The notes below the pieces were generated by a model. The model saw only the letters and a list, made by a program, of their open reading frames with translations, was not told where the DNA came from and made no database searches. Positions 1 to 9,800 of a stretch of DNA of 64,000 bases are shown one piece after another. Numbering within the stretch: position 1 is the first letter of the stretch; each line of letters starts with the position of its first letter. The translations under genes and the position numbers were made by a program. The DNA is from Ancylobacter radicis (GTDB taxonomy: Bacteria; Pseudomonadota; Alphaproteobacteria; Rhizobiales; Xanthobacteraceae): contig NZ_JAHCQH010000021.1 of NCBI RefSeq assembly GCF_018449475.1, forward strand, positions 291,369-355,368. Reading direction: 5' to 3'.

Positions 1-1
1 T

Positions 2-1225
2 GCCTTCTGGATGACGCAGGAACCGCGTTGGCACGGTGCCTTGGCGCAGGCCGGCCTTCTCGCCGGCTGCGGCGTGGCTGCGCTGATGATCGGGGCCGGA
101 GGCGTCGGCACGCGCTTCATGGAGCGTTTCGCCCAATTGAAGCAGGCCCCGGCCGCCGAGTTCGTTCGCGATCTTGGTCTGGCGGTGTCGCTGGTGGGGG
201 GCTTTGCTCTGTGGCGCCGCGCGCGCGATGGCCGAGGCGTCGAGGAGCGCGGCGCGGCGCCTCCTGCCAGTCACGGCCGCTACCGCGCTGTTATTGTTGT
301 CCAGTCCGAGTCCTTCTCCGATCTGCGGCGGCATGGCCTGAGCGTCGATCTTGCCAATCTCGACCGCCTGCGACGGCGGGCCCTGACCAAGGGCAGGCTC
401 CAGGTTTCCTGCTTCGGCGCCTACACGCATCGCTCCGAAGTCGAAATGCTCACGGGCATTCCCTTCGCCGAGCAGGGGATGGATCGTTTCGATCCGTATC
501 TGCGACCGGCGCGGCTCGCGGAGGCATCGCTCGCCACTGTGCTCGGCCGCGCCAACTGGCGCACGGTATTCATACACCCGCACGACGCACGTTTCTTCAG
601 GCGCGACCGGGCCGTTCCGCAACTCGGCTTCGGGCGATTCATCACCGAACATGCCTTTGGCGAGGGAGATCGCTTCGGGCCCTATGTCAGCGACCATGCG
701 GTGGGCCGGACCATCATTGGCGAGATCGAGAAGGCGGTCGACGCCGGGCAGCCGCTGTTTGTCATGGCCATCACCATGGAGGCGCACGACCCTTACGGAC
801 CCGGTCGCCTGCCGGAGAGCGATGATCCCGTTCAGCAATATGCTCGCCACCTCGCCAATGCCGATGCGCTGCTGGGCACGGTGGCGGAGGCGCTCGACCT
901 GCGCACCGACCGGTCGCTGCTGGTGTTCTACGGCGATCATGCCCCCATCCTTTCCGGGTATGAGGTGCTGGCGGAGGATACGGCCACGGATTACCTCATG
1001 CTCGAATGCGGTTGGGCGGTGCAGAAGGACGTGGAGCCGGCCGGTTCCAGCGACCTCTCGCCGGCGAAGATCAACGAGCTGCTGCGCTCGAAGCTCGGTG
1101 CGGTGCGCCGGCCGACGGACGGCTCGGGGGCGGGCATGGAGACGGGGAAGGATGCCAGTTTGGGCGAGGGCTTGAATGAGGGCTCCGCCACGCAGTCGAT
1201 CAGGCGGTCGATGACCGAGAAATGA
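2..1225 (+). CDS. LTA-synthase/sulfatase-fold phosphotransferase, RkpI-like (5' partial)
   Basis: Alkaline-phosphatase-superfamily protein of the sulfatase/LTA synthase type. Counting from the first ATG in the window (base 11), one or two hydrophobic segments (about 12-30 and 52-67) precede the catalytic domain. That domain shows VVQSESF (metal-site Glu about 100), a THRSEVEMLTG stretch with the likely Thr nucleophile (about 139), ITMEAHDP and the metal-binding FYGDHAP. The frame stays open to the left edge, so more membrane segments and the true start probably lie outside. Such enzymes transfer phosphoglycerol- or phosphoethanolamine-type groups outside the inner membrane. The domain seems to end near SPAKINELL; the last 30 or so residues are low-complexity and overlap the convergent glycosyltransferase gene. 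A sulfatase-like gene is also part of the rhizobial rkp region (from memory). The transferred group is unknown. Confidence 0.75.
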   Translation, partial: AFWMTQEPRWHGALAQAGLLAGCGVAALMIGAGGVGTRFMERFAQLKQAPAAEFVRDLGLAVSLVGGFALWRRARDGRGVEERGAAPPASHGRYRAVIVVQSESFSDLRRHGLSVDLANLDRLRRRALTKGRLQVSCFGAYTHRSEVEMLTGIPFAEQGMDRFDPYLRPARLAEASLATVLGRANWRTVFIHPHDARFFRRDRAVPQLGFGRFITEHAFGEGDRFGPYVSDHAVGRTIIGEIEKAVDAGQPLFVMAITMEAHDPYGPGRLPESDDPVQQYARHLANADALLGTVAEALDLRTDRSLLVFYGDHAPILSGYEVLAEDTATDYLMLECGWAVQKDVEPAGSSDLSPAKINELLRSKLGAVRRPTDGSGAGMETGKDASLGEGLNEGSATQSIRRSMTEK

Positions 1226-2478
1226 TCCCGCCAGCGCGGCACGCTGAGCCGGGCCAGCTTGGCGAGCTGCGCCGCGCGATCCTCGGCATTGGGGGACGCG
1301 TATTCCTCGATGGTGCGGGCCCAGCCGAGGCCATCGATCGGGTCGAGGTAGCGCGGCGCGTCGCCGGCAATGTCGCGAAATACCTCAAGTTCCGAGCAGA
1401 TGACCGGAACGCGCAGCGCCAAAGCCTCGAACAGCGGAAGGCCGAACCCTTCGGCGAAGGAGGGGAACAGAACGGCGCGTGATTGGCGCATGAGCCAGCG
1501 CAGATGCGCGTCCGGCAACCGGTTGCATTCCAGCACATGGTCGCCGAGCTTGCGGCAACGCTCGATGATGTCGACGACGTTCTCGTTCTCCCAGCCCCTG
1601 CGACCGACGATGATGAGCTTGGGCGCCTTGGGGCCGAGCTTTTCCACCAGCACCCGCCAGGCATGGAGCAGCACAAGATGGTTCTTGCGCGGTTCAATGG
1701 TACCGATGGTCAGGAAGAACGGGTGGGTGGGGACGCTCTCCATCTCGCCGCCCTGGAACTCGTCCTCGATGCCGAGCGGGCTGACCACGGTTTGCGGTAC
1801 CGAGAGGCGGAGGCGTTCGGCGAAGGCGTTGAGCTCGTTCAGCGTGTTTCGCGAGTTGCACACGACGGCGTTGGCGGAAGAGAGCACGGTGCGCATCCGC
1901 ATCTCGTGCTTTTCCGCGTCGCCCGGCCGGACATATTCCGGGTGGGTGAGGGGGATGAGGTCGTGGACCAGGAACATCGGCTTCATGCGCTGGCCGCGTG
2001 CCAGGCTGCGCACGCCGCTCACCGAATTCAACCCCTCATGCGAGACGTTGAGATAGACGGCGCCGTCGGCGTGGCGCCGGCGCAGCAGCCGGGGCAGCAG
2101 GTTCAGGGGTGAGAGCAGCCGGCGCAGCGGGGGCAGCACGTCGGGCAGCGCCGAGCGCGGCGTCGACGGCGGTTCGAGATTGGCGAGCGAGCCAGTTGGC
2201 TGGCCCAGGAAACGCTCGATGGCGAAAAGCTCGCGCTTGGTGACGCGGGCTTCCGACAGCTTCCAGCGCAGGGCCAGCGTATCGATGAAGGCGGAGACGG
2301 TAGAGGCATCAAGATACCATGTCGTCGCCCGAAGCCGTGCGACGAAGGCGGCGCGGCCCTCATATTCGTGGCTCTCCAGCAGGTGACGCGCATAGGCGAG
2401 TTCGACGCGGTCGATGCCCGTGGGGGTGTGTTGTCCGGAGCGCCGCAGCAGGCGCGTGATGTCCAGAACAGCCTTCAT
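991..2478 (-). CDS. GT4-family glycosyltransferase
   Basis: Retaining GT-B glycosyltransferase of family 4, probably adding a sugar to the capsule repeat or its carrier in the cytoplasm. The C-terminal domain has IGTIEPRKNH, the acceptor-loop FAEGFGLPLFEAL (nucleotide-sugar-binding Glu pair) and VICSELEVFRDIAG. The N-terminus MKAVLDITRLLRR is typical of the family. The ATG at 2478 overlaps the upstream stop as ATGA, so I prefer it to the start five codons earlier. The gene is last in a leftward operon after the PKS and oxoamine synthase. Its final 70 or so residues are low-complexity and overlap the end of the convergent sulfatase-like gene by 235 bp, so the real C-terminus needs checking. 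Confidence 0.85.
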   Translation of the reverse strand: MKAVLDITRLLRRSGQHTPTGIDRVELAYARHLLESHEYEGRAAFVARLRATTWYLDASTVSAFIDTLALRWKLSEARVTKRELFAIERFLGQPTGSLANLEPPSTPRSALPDVLPPLRRLLSPLNLLPRLLRRRHADGAVYLNVSHEGLNSVSGVRSLARGQRMKPMFLVHDLIPLTHPEYVRPGDAEKHEMRMRTVLSSANAVVCNSRNTLNELNAFAERLRLSVPQTVVSPLGIEDEFQGGEMESVPTHPFFLTIGTIEPRKNHLVLLHAWRVLVEKLGPKAPKLIIVGRRGWENENVVDIIERCRKLGDHVLECNRLPDAHLRWLMRQSRAVLFPSFAEGFGLPLFEALALRVPVICSELEVFRDIAGDAPRYLDPIDGLGWARTIEEYASPNAEDRAAQLAKLARLSVPRWRDHFSVIDRLIDCVAEPSFKPSPKLASFPVSMPAPEPSVGRRTAPSFERSSSLIFAGERSLEPAGSTSFCTAQPHSSMR

Positions 2479-3863
2479 AGTGCACTCTCCCACGCCGCAG
2501 CGGGCACGGTGCCGGCCCCCTCGGCGCTCGCCATCGTCAGGCCAAGTCCGGCCAGCAGGTGATCGCAGTGCGCGACCTCTTCCACGAGCAGACGCACCGC
2601 ATCGCGGATGTGGCTGTCTTCATGGGTCGCGCTGATAAAGAAACGCAGGCGGGCCGAACGGTGCGGCACCGCCGGATGGATGATCGGAAGTACATTGATA
2701 CCGCGTGCCAGCAGGCGCTCGGACAGCAGGACCGCCTTGAGCGAGTCACCGACCATTACCGGCACGATGGCGTGGCCCTCGGCGGTGCCGGTATCGAGTC
2801 CGGCCGCCTGCGCCTGCTCCAGGAAGGAGCGGGAATTGGCGGCGAGGCGGGCGATCCGCTCGGGCTCCTGCTGCATCATGGTCAGCGCGGCGAGTGCCGC
2901 CGCTCCGGCCGCGGCCGGCAGTCCGACGCTGTAGACGAAGCCCGGCGCGGTTGCCTTGAGGAAGTCGATCAGCGTTTGCGAGCCGGCAATATAGCCGCCG
3001 CAGGAGGCGAGCGACTTGGATAGCGTTCCCATCCAGATGTCGACGCGCGAGGCATCGACGCCGGCATGTTCGGCGATGCCGTGGCCGGCCGCGCCCAGGA
3101 CACCGACGCTGTGCGCCTCATCGACCATCAGCCACGCGCCAAAACGCTCCTTGAGGGCCACCAGCCGCGCGAGGTCCGGCATGTCGCCGTCCATCGAATA
3201 GAGCCCCTCGACCACGATGAGGGCCCGGCGGCTCTGTGCCCGCTCCGCCAGCAGCAGGGCTTCCAGCGTATCCAGATCGTTGTGCGGAAAGCCGCGACGC
3301 CGGGCGCCGGAGAGTTCCGCCCCAACGATGATGCTGTTGTGGATCAGCGCATCGTGGAACACGACATCATCGGCGCCCAGCAGGCTGCCGATGGTCGCGA
3401 CATTGGCGGCGTGACCCGAGACGAAGACGACCGAATCCTCGGCCCTGTGGAGCCCGGCCAGCGCCGTCTCCAGTGCGCGATGGAAGGGGCGCTCGCCGGC
3501 CACGAGACGGCTTGCCGACACGCTGGTGCCATAGTGCGCGATGGCTTCCTGCGCGGCGTGGCGCACGGCCGGATGCGCATTGAGGCCGAGATAATCATAG
3601 GAGGCGAAATTGATCACCTCGCGGCCATCGATCCGGGTGGTCGCGCCGGCGCAACCTTCATGGGCCCGGTAGAAGGGATTGGCGATGCCCAGCACGTCGC
3701 CGGCCGTTCGCATGATCTTCAACTCCTCGAAACCGGGAAGCGTCTCGAAAGAGGTATCATAATACTGTGTCGGTGCGGCGCTGGTGTCCGCAGGGCGGCC
3801 ACGCATCCGGGCCAGAAGCGCGCTCCTCGCAATGCCGTCGAGACGGGTATCCGGCGCGCTCAT
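2475..3863 (-). CDS. PLP-dependent alpha-oxoamine synthase, RkpG-like
   Basis: Class II aminotransferase-fold enzyme of the 8-amino-7-oxononanoate synthase / serine palmitoyltransferase / 2-amino-3-ketobutyrate CoA ligase group. It condenses an amino acid with an acyl thioester and releases CO2. The PLP site is intact: VDEAHSVG (Asp248, His251) and the Schiff-base Lys283 in TLSKSLASCGG. The 462 residues include an N-terminal extension of roughly 70 residues before the substrate domain, longer than in BioF. The start ATG overlaps the PKS stop (ATGA at 3860-3863), so the two are translationally coupled. Because the PKS lacks a thioesterase, I infer this enzyme off-loads the polyketide acyl chain as an alpha-amino ketone, as fungal Fum8-type enzymes do. 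The amino acid substrate cannot be read. Confidence 0.88.
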   Translation of the reverse strand: MSAPDTRLDGIARSALLARMRGRPADTSAAPTQYYDTSFETLPGFEELKIMRTAGDVLGIANPFYRAHEGCAGATTRIDGREVINFASYDYLGLNAHPAVRHAAQEAIAHYGTSVSASRLVAGERPFHRALETALAGLHRAEDSVVFVSGHAANVATIGSLLGADDVVFHDALIHNSIIVGAELSGARRRGFPHNDLDTLEALLLAERAQSRRALIVVEGLYSMDGDMPDLARLVALKERFGAWLMVDEAHSVGVLGAAGHGIAEHAGVDASRVDIWMGTLSKSLASCGGYIAGSQTLIDFLKATAPGFVYSVGLPAAAGAAALAALTMMQQEPERIARLAANSRSFLEQAQAAGLDTGTAEGHAIVPVMVGDSLKAVLLSERLLARGINVLPIIHPAVPHRSARLRFFISATHEDSHIRDAVRLLVEEVAHCDHLLAGLGLTMASAEGAGTVPAAAWESAL

Positions 3864-6800
3864 CGCAGGAGGCTCCCATCCCGGCGCATCTCGGCGGCAA
3901 CGCGCGCCTTCAAGACTTCCACCGCTGCCGGCTCGACCCGCAAATGCCGGCCCGCCAGTTCCGCCGTGTCCGCGGAAAGATGGAGGCCGGCGGCAAGGAT
4001 GGGCTCGCCGGTGCCGGTCTCGACCGAGGGACGCAGCTTCCGCAGCAGCTTCTCGCCGACATTCTGCAGGCTGGCCCCGGCGCCGAGGCCGAGCATCGGC
4101 AGGGCCACCTTGTGGCGGCGCTGCATTTCCATGTCCAACTCCAGCGCCATCAACGAATCCATGCCGATATCGCCCAGCGCGCGCGTGGGTTCGATGGACT
4201 CCGCCGGCAGACGCAGGATGCGGGCGACTTCATGGGTGAGCAGGCGCATCACCGTGGCGCGGGCCTCGGTGTCGCTCTGGTCGGCGATCAGGGTCAGAAG
4301 GTCGCCATCGCCCGCGCCTTCGATGGTCTCCTCGGGCCCCGGCCGGAGCGCCGCAAAGGCGGCGCCGCGCATAACGGTGAGTTCGCGTGCCGCACGCCAG
4401 TCGATCGGTGCATGAACATGCGCCGCGGGCGTGTCCGGGCTGCCCAGGGCCCGGCCAAGCTCCTCCAGCGCGTCGGCGGCGCTGAGCATGCCAAGACCAA
4501 GACGGCGGCTGAGTTTTTCCGAGGTCGCGCCATCGCGGGCCAGCACCCCCACATCGGAGATCGCGCCCCAGGCCATGGCCAGCCCCGGGCGGCCCTCGCT
4601 GCGGCGCCGCCGGGCAAGCGCCTCAAGATAAGCATTTGCAGCCACATAGGCGGACTGGCCGGGGTTGCCGACCAGCGTCGTGGCCGACGAGAACAGCACG
4701 AAATAGTCGAGATCGAGTTTCGCGGTCGCCGCATCGATGTTGCGGGCGCCGTCCACTTTCGGACCCAGTACGGCTTCGAAACGGGCCCGGTCGAGGTCGC
4801 GGATCAGGGCGTCGTCGAGGACCATGGCCGTGTGGATGATACCGGCGATGCGGCCATGCCGGGCCAGCATCCGGGCGATAAACTGATGGCAGGCCTGACT
4901 ATCGCGAATGTCGAGACTTTCAGCCGTCACCTCGGCCCCGTCGAACTGCAACGGAGGTTCCATGACACCTTTGCGCGAGGCAGTGACGATGAGCTTGGCA
5001 CCCTGGCCGCCCAGCCAGCGGGCCGCTTCCCGGCCGAAGCCGCCCGTGCCGCCAATGACGAGGTGGACACCCTCTGCGGCGCGGAACGGGGTGGCCGGCG
5101 CGGTTGAGGCGGGCAGGGAGGGCGGGCGGATGAGGATTTTCCCAATATGACCAGCGCCTTGCATCAACCGCAGCGCGGCGCGTACGTCGTTAGCGGCAAA
5201 CAGCCGGTAGGGCAGGGGACGCAGAATGCCGCGTGCGAACAGGCCGGAGAGTTCCTCCAGCATCGCGCGCACCAGTTCCGGCTGGGCGGCGATGAGCTGG
5301 TCGGCATCGACGCCGAAATAGGACAGGTTGCGGGCGAAAGGGCGTAGTCCAATACCGGTATTGGCGATGAAATCGCGCTTGCCGAGTTCCACGAAGCGAC
5401 CGAACGGCTTGAGCGTGCGGAGCGACAGTTCCATCGCCCGGCCGGACAGAGAGTTCAGAACGACATCGCAGCCACCCTGCGCGCGGACCTCGTCGGCAAA
5501 GCGGGTGTCGCGGGAATCATACACCGCGTCGGCGCCCAGAAGCCTTGCCAGAGCTCGCTTTTCCGGTGATCCGGCGGTGGCGATGATGCGAGCGCCGCGG
5601 GCGCGGGCGATCTGCATCGCGGCCATGCCGACGCCGCCGGCGGCGCCGTGGATCAGCACGGTCTCGCCGCTGCGCAGCCGCGCGCATTCGACAAGTCCAT
5701 ACCAGGCCGTGAGAAAGGCGACCGGCAGGGTGGCGGCGGCGTCCAGCGAAAGGCCGGCCGGGACCGGCAAAGCGGCGATGCTCGGTATAATGGTATGGGT
5801 GGCGAGGGCGGCAGGCGCGAAGGCCATCACCGCGTCGCCCGGCCGGTGCGAAGTGACATCCGGGCCGACGCGCAGCACGCGGCCGGCGCATTCGAAGCCG
5901 AGGCTGGGGCCGGCAAAACCGTTCTCCAGCATCTCGTCGCCGATCAGTCCCTGCGCGAACATCACGTCGCGGAAGTTCAGCGCGCTGGCCGCAATCTCGA
6001 TCTCGACCTCGCCCGGACCGGGCGCGCGGCGCGTCTGCGCCCGCCAGTGCAGGCGGTCGAGCGCGCCGGGCCGATCCATGACGAGCCGCAGCGAGGAGGC
6101 GCCTCCGGCCGGTGCAGGCTTCGGCGTCGGAGCCAGCCGGATCGCGCGCAAACCCTTGTCGTCCAACACTAATTCGCGCTCGTCGGGCAGGCCGGCAAAG
6201 GCGCGTGCGAGGTCCGAAGCGGTGCCTTGGTCGATCAGCCGGAGGTTCAATGCTACCAGCTTGATGTCGAGGTCGGGATACTCGTTGATCGCCGTCCGGC
6301 CGAAGGCCCAGAGGGCGGCGGCGCGGGGGTGGGGGCCGAGCGGATCACCGTCGATCAGGAAACGCAGCGCCGGCGGGGTGGTGCTGGCGCGCAGCGTCTC
6401 CAGCAGGCGGCCGGCCTTGTCGAGCGCCTTGGCGAGCGAGGCGGCGCTGTCTCCGGTCAGCGGACGGTATATGAGCACCGTGGCGCCGGGAGTGGCCGGG
6501 TCGCCGTCGAGTTCGTGGCCATGTGGCGCCACGAGGCAGCTGGCGGCGTCGTTGGCCAGCAAGGCGAGGGTCGCCTGGGTGAGCGTCCCGCGATCCGGTT
6601 CCTTCCGGTTTTTCGCTGGTGTAACAAACACTTCCGTGGTGCCGCGGGCACCCGCGAGCAGGCGTCCGCGCGGCCCCGTCGCGCCCTCAAGGGCGACCAG
6701 TCGGGCAAAACCGAGCGGCGCGAGGGCCAGCGAGAGCAGCGCGCCGCCGGGGCGCAGGGCCTCGATCAGCTCGGTGCCGGCCTCGCTGAGCGGGTCGAGG

Positions 6801-9800
6801 CGGCGGCGCGGATCGGCGTGGATGACAAGATCCACGTCCATGCCAACCGGTTGATCTGCAAGGACAATATTCGCAGTCGGGCGAATGCGGTCGGCAAGAT
6901 GGGGGCGGGCGGCGGCGTCTGACGGTATGATGGTGAGTTGGACGCGGCCATCTTCGGCGAGCGGGCGCAACGCGTCGTAGACGAGGCCATGGCGCTCCAC
7001 CAGCAGCACCGAAAGCGGGCCATCGCCGGCACTTGCGGCGGTCAGAACCGCCGCCTGTTCGGCCAGCGCGCGGGCCCCTGGAGAGGCGGTTTCCCAGTGG
7101 TCGATCAGGCCAGTGAGGTGGACGATCGGGCCAGTGTGACCGAGCAGATCGGGCAGGTCGGCGGCGAGGCGCGCGCCGATGGCGATCTCCGCCGCCCGGT
7201 CGGGGGCGATGGCGGCGATTTCGTGCAGCAGCGGCTCGGGCGCCGGCAGGTCGCTGTCCGCCGTGACCTGCCATCCCTCTTCCGCGCTGTGCCGGGCGAG
7301 GCCGCCCTCGGCCAGCAGGTCGAGCAGGGTGAGGAACAGGGGGCGGCGTTCCGGGGCCAGCCGCCCAGTGGCCATGAGGCGATCGACCTCCACCCGCTCG
7401 CCGGCCCGTGCCTCGTCGCCCGCCACCGCCATGACGGCGCGATGGGCGATGGAATAGGCCAGCGCGTCGGTCAGCAGCGCGTCGTCATCCGGCGCGGCGG
7501 GCGTGGCTTGGTCGAGATGGGCGGCGAGCCGGGCGCCGGCCTCGCTGATGGCGGGGCCGACCGGCACGAGGCTCTGGCGGAAATCGCAATCGAGTTCCGG
7601 CGTGCTCGACAAAGTGAGGGCGCGCAGCCGCACCGCCTCCATCCGGGCGACGGTCGCGCCGGCGCTGTCGCGCAGCACGATGTCGAGTTCGAGCGAGCGG
7701 GGGCTGGCGCGGCGCACGGTCAGCACCGCCTGCATCGGCGCCGTGCTGCCCAGCACCTGCAGCGCGCCGAAGCGGACCGGCACGAAGGCGGTGCCCGACG
7801 GGGCACTGGCATCGGCCGCCATGACCAGGCCGTGCAGCGCGGCGTCGGCGCGCAGGGGAGAAAGAACAAAAGACGACTCGCCCACACAATTGTTCTGCGT
7901 GGGCTCCGTCAGATCGAGGGTGATGCGGTCGCCCCGGCGCGCGGCCCGCTGCACCAGCCGGAAGGCCGGCCCGTAATCGAGGCCGAGCCGTGCCGCCCCG
8001 GCATAAAGCGCCTCGGCATCGAGCACCGTGTCCGCCGGCTCGGCGGAAGCGTCCTGCGCGGTCGCCGCGCGGGCGCTCTCCTCGGCGGAGAGTACCCGGC
8101 CCTGGCCGTTGAGCGTCCAGTCCTCGGTGCCGCGGGTGCGCGAGGAAATCGCGACATGGCCCTCGGGGTCGACATAGACCCGCGTCTCGACGCTTTCGCC
8201 CGGCGTCAGGCGCAGCGCGGCGAGGATGTCGAAATCCTCCAGCAGCAGGTGCGATGTGCCGAACAGGGCGCGGCCGGCGGCGAGCGCCATTTCGGCGATG
8301 CCGGTGGCCGGCACGATCACGCTGTCACCGACCTTGTGGTCGGCGAGGAAGGGACGGGATTCGATGTCGAGCGCGCCGCGCCATTCGCGTCCGCCCTGCA
8401 TCAGCCGGGCGCCGAGCAGCGGGTGGTCGGGCGCGGCGCCGCCGATGATGTCGACGGCCTCGCTGGTGCGCGGCGGCAGGATGCTCTGGCGGTTCCACGG
8501 GGTGGCCGGCAGGGCGAAGCGGCCGGGCAGGGCGGCGGGCCCGAACAGGCGTTGCTCGTCGACCTGCGCGCCATTGACCAGAGCGGCGAGCAGGGCCCGC
8601 TCGATCGGGTCCTCTTCCGTCCGGTCCTTTTCCTGCAAGGAGGCGAGCACCACACCCGCGCGGTTCTCGTCGGCGAGGATTTCCCGCACGAAACCGGTGA
8701 GCACCGGCTTGGGGCCGATTTCCAGGAAAATGCCGATGGCGGGATCGCGCGCCAGATGGCGCATCGCGGCGTCGAACATTACCGGCTGACGGATATTGTC
8801 CCACCAGTAGCGGGCACCGAGGCTCGCATCGCTCACGGGCGCCCCGGTGAGGCTGGAGATGAAGGGGATGGTGGGGGCGCGCGGCTCCAGCAGCTTCAGC
8901 GCCTGAAGAATCGGCTGCTCCAGCGGGGCCATGGCCGGGGAATGGAACGGGTAGTCGATGCCGATCCGCTTGCCGACCACGCCCTGCCGGCGGGCGAGGC
9001 GCAGCACGGCGTCGACGGCGGGCGTCGGCCCGGACAGGGTGATGCCCTTGGGCGCATTGAAGGCGCCGATCACCACTTCCGGCTGGGCGGCGGCGGCGAT
9101 CAGCTCCTGGGCGCGGGCGGGGCTGGCCATGAGGAAGGCCATGGTGCCGGCGCCGCGCGTCTCGCCCTGAAGGCGGCTGCGCCAATAGATGAGCTGGGTC
9201 GCGTCGAACAGGCTGAGCGCGCCGGCGATATGGGCGGCGGCGACCTCGCCGACGCTGTGGCCGATCACGGCGGCGGGCCGGCAACCGGCCTCCATCAGCG
9301 CGCGGGCGACCGCCACTTCCAGGGCGAAGATCAGCGGCTGGACCAGCTCGGTGGCGGCCAGCGCGGTCTCGTCCGGCGGCTGGCGGAAGGCCTGCGCCAG
9401 CGACCAGCCGGCGGTCGGCGCGAAAATGTCGTCGATCTCGTCGATCGCTGCGCGGAAGGCGGCGCTGGCCAGCCATGCCGCATGGCCCATGCCGGGATAT
9501 TGCCCGCCATTGCCGGTGAAGACGAAGGCGACCTCATGCCCGCCCGCGCCGGCGATGCCGCGCAGCAGCGCCACCTCATTGCCGCCGCGCGCGATGCGGC
9601 GCAGCCGGGCCGGGGCCTCGGGATCCTCGATCGAGACGGCAAGGCGGTGCGGCAGGCGCGCCCGGCCATGGGCGGCGGCATGGGCGAGGCGGGAGCGTTC
9701 GATTTCGCCATCGAGCCGTTCGGCATAGGCTTCGGCAAGGCTGGCCAGCGCCTCCGGGCTCTGGGCGGACAGCATCAGCACGCGGGCGGCCGGCGCCGGG

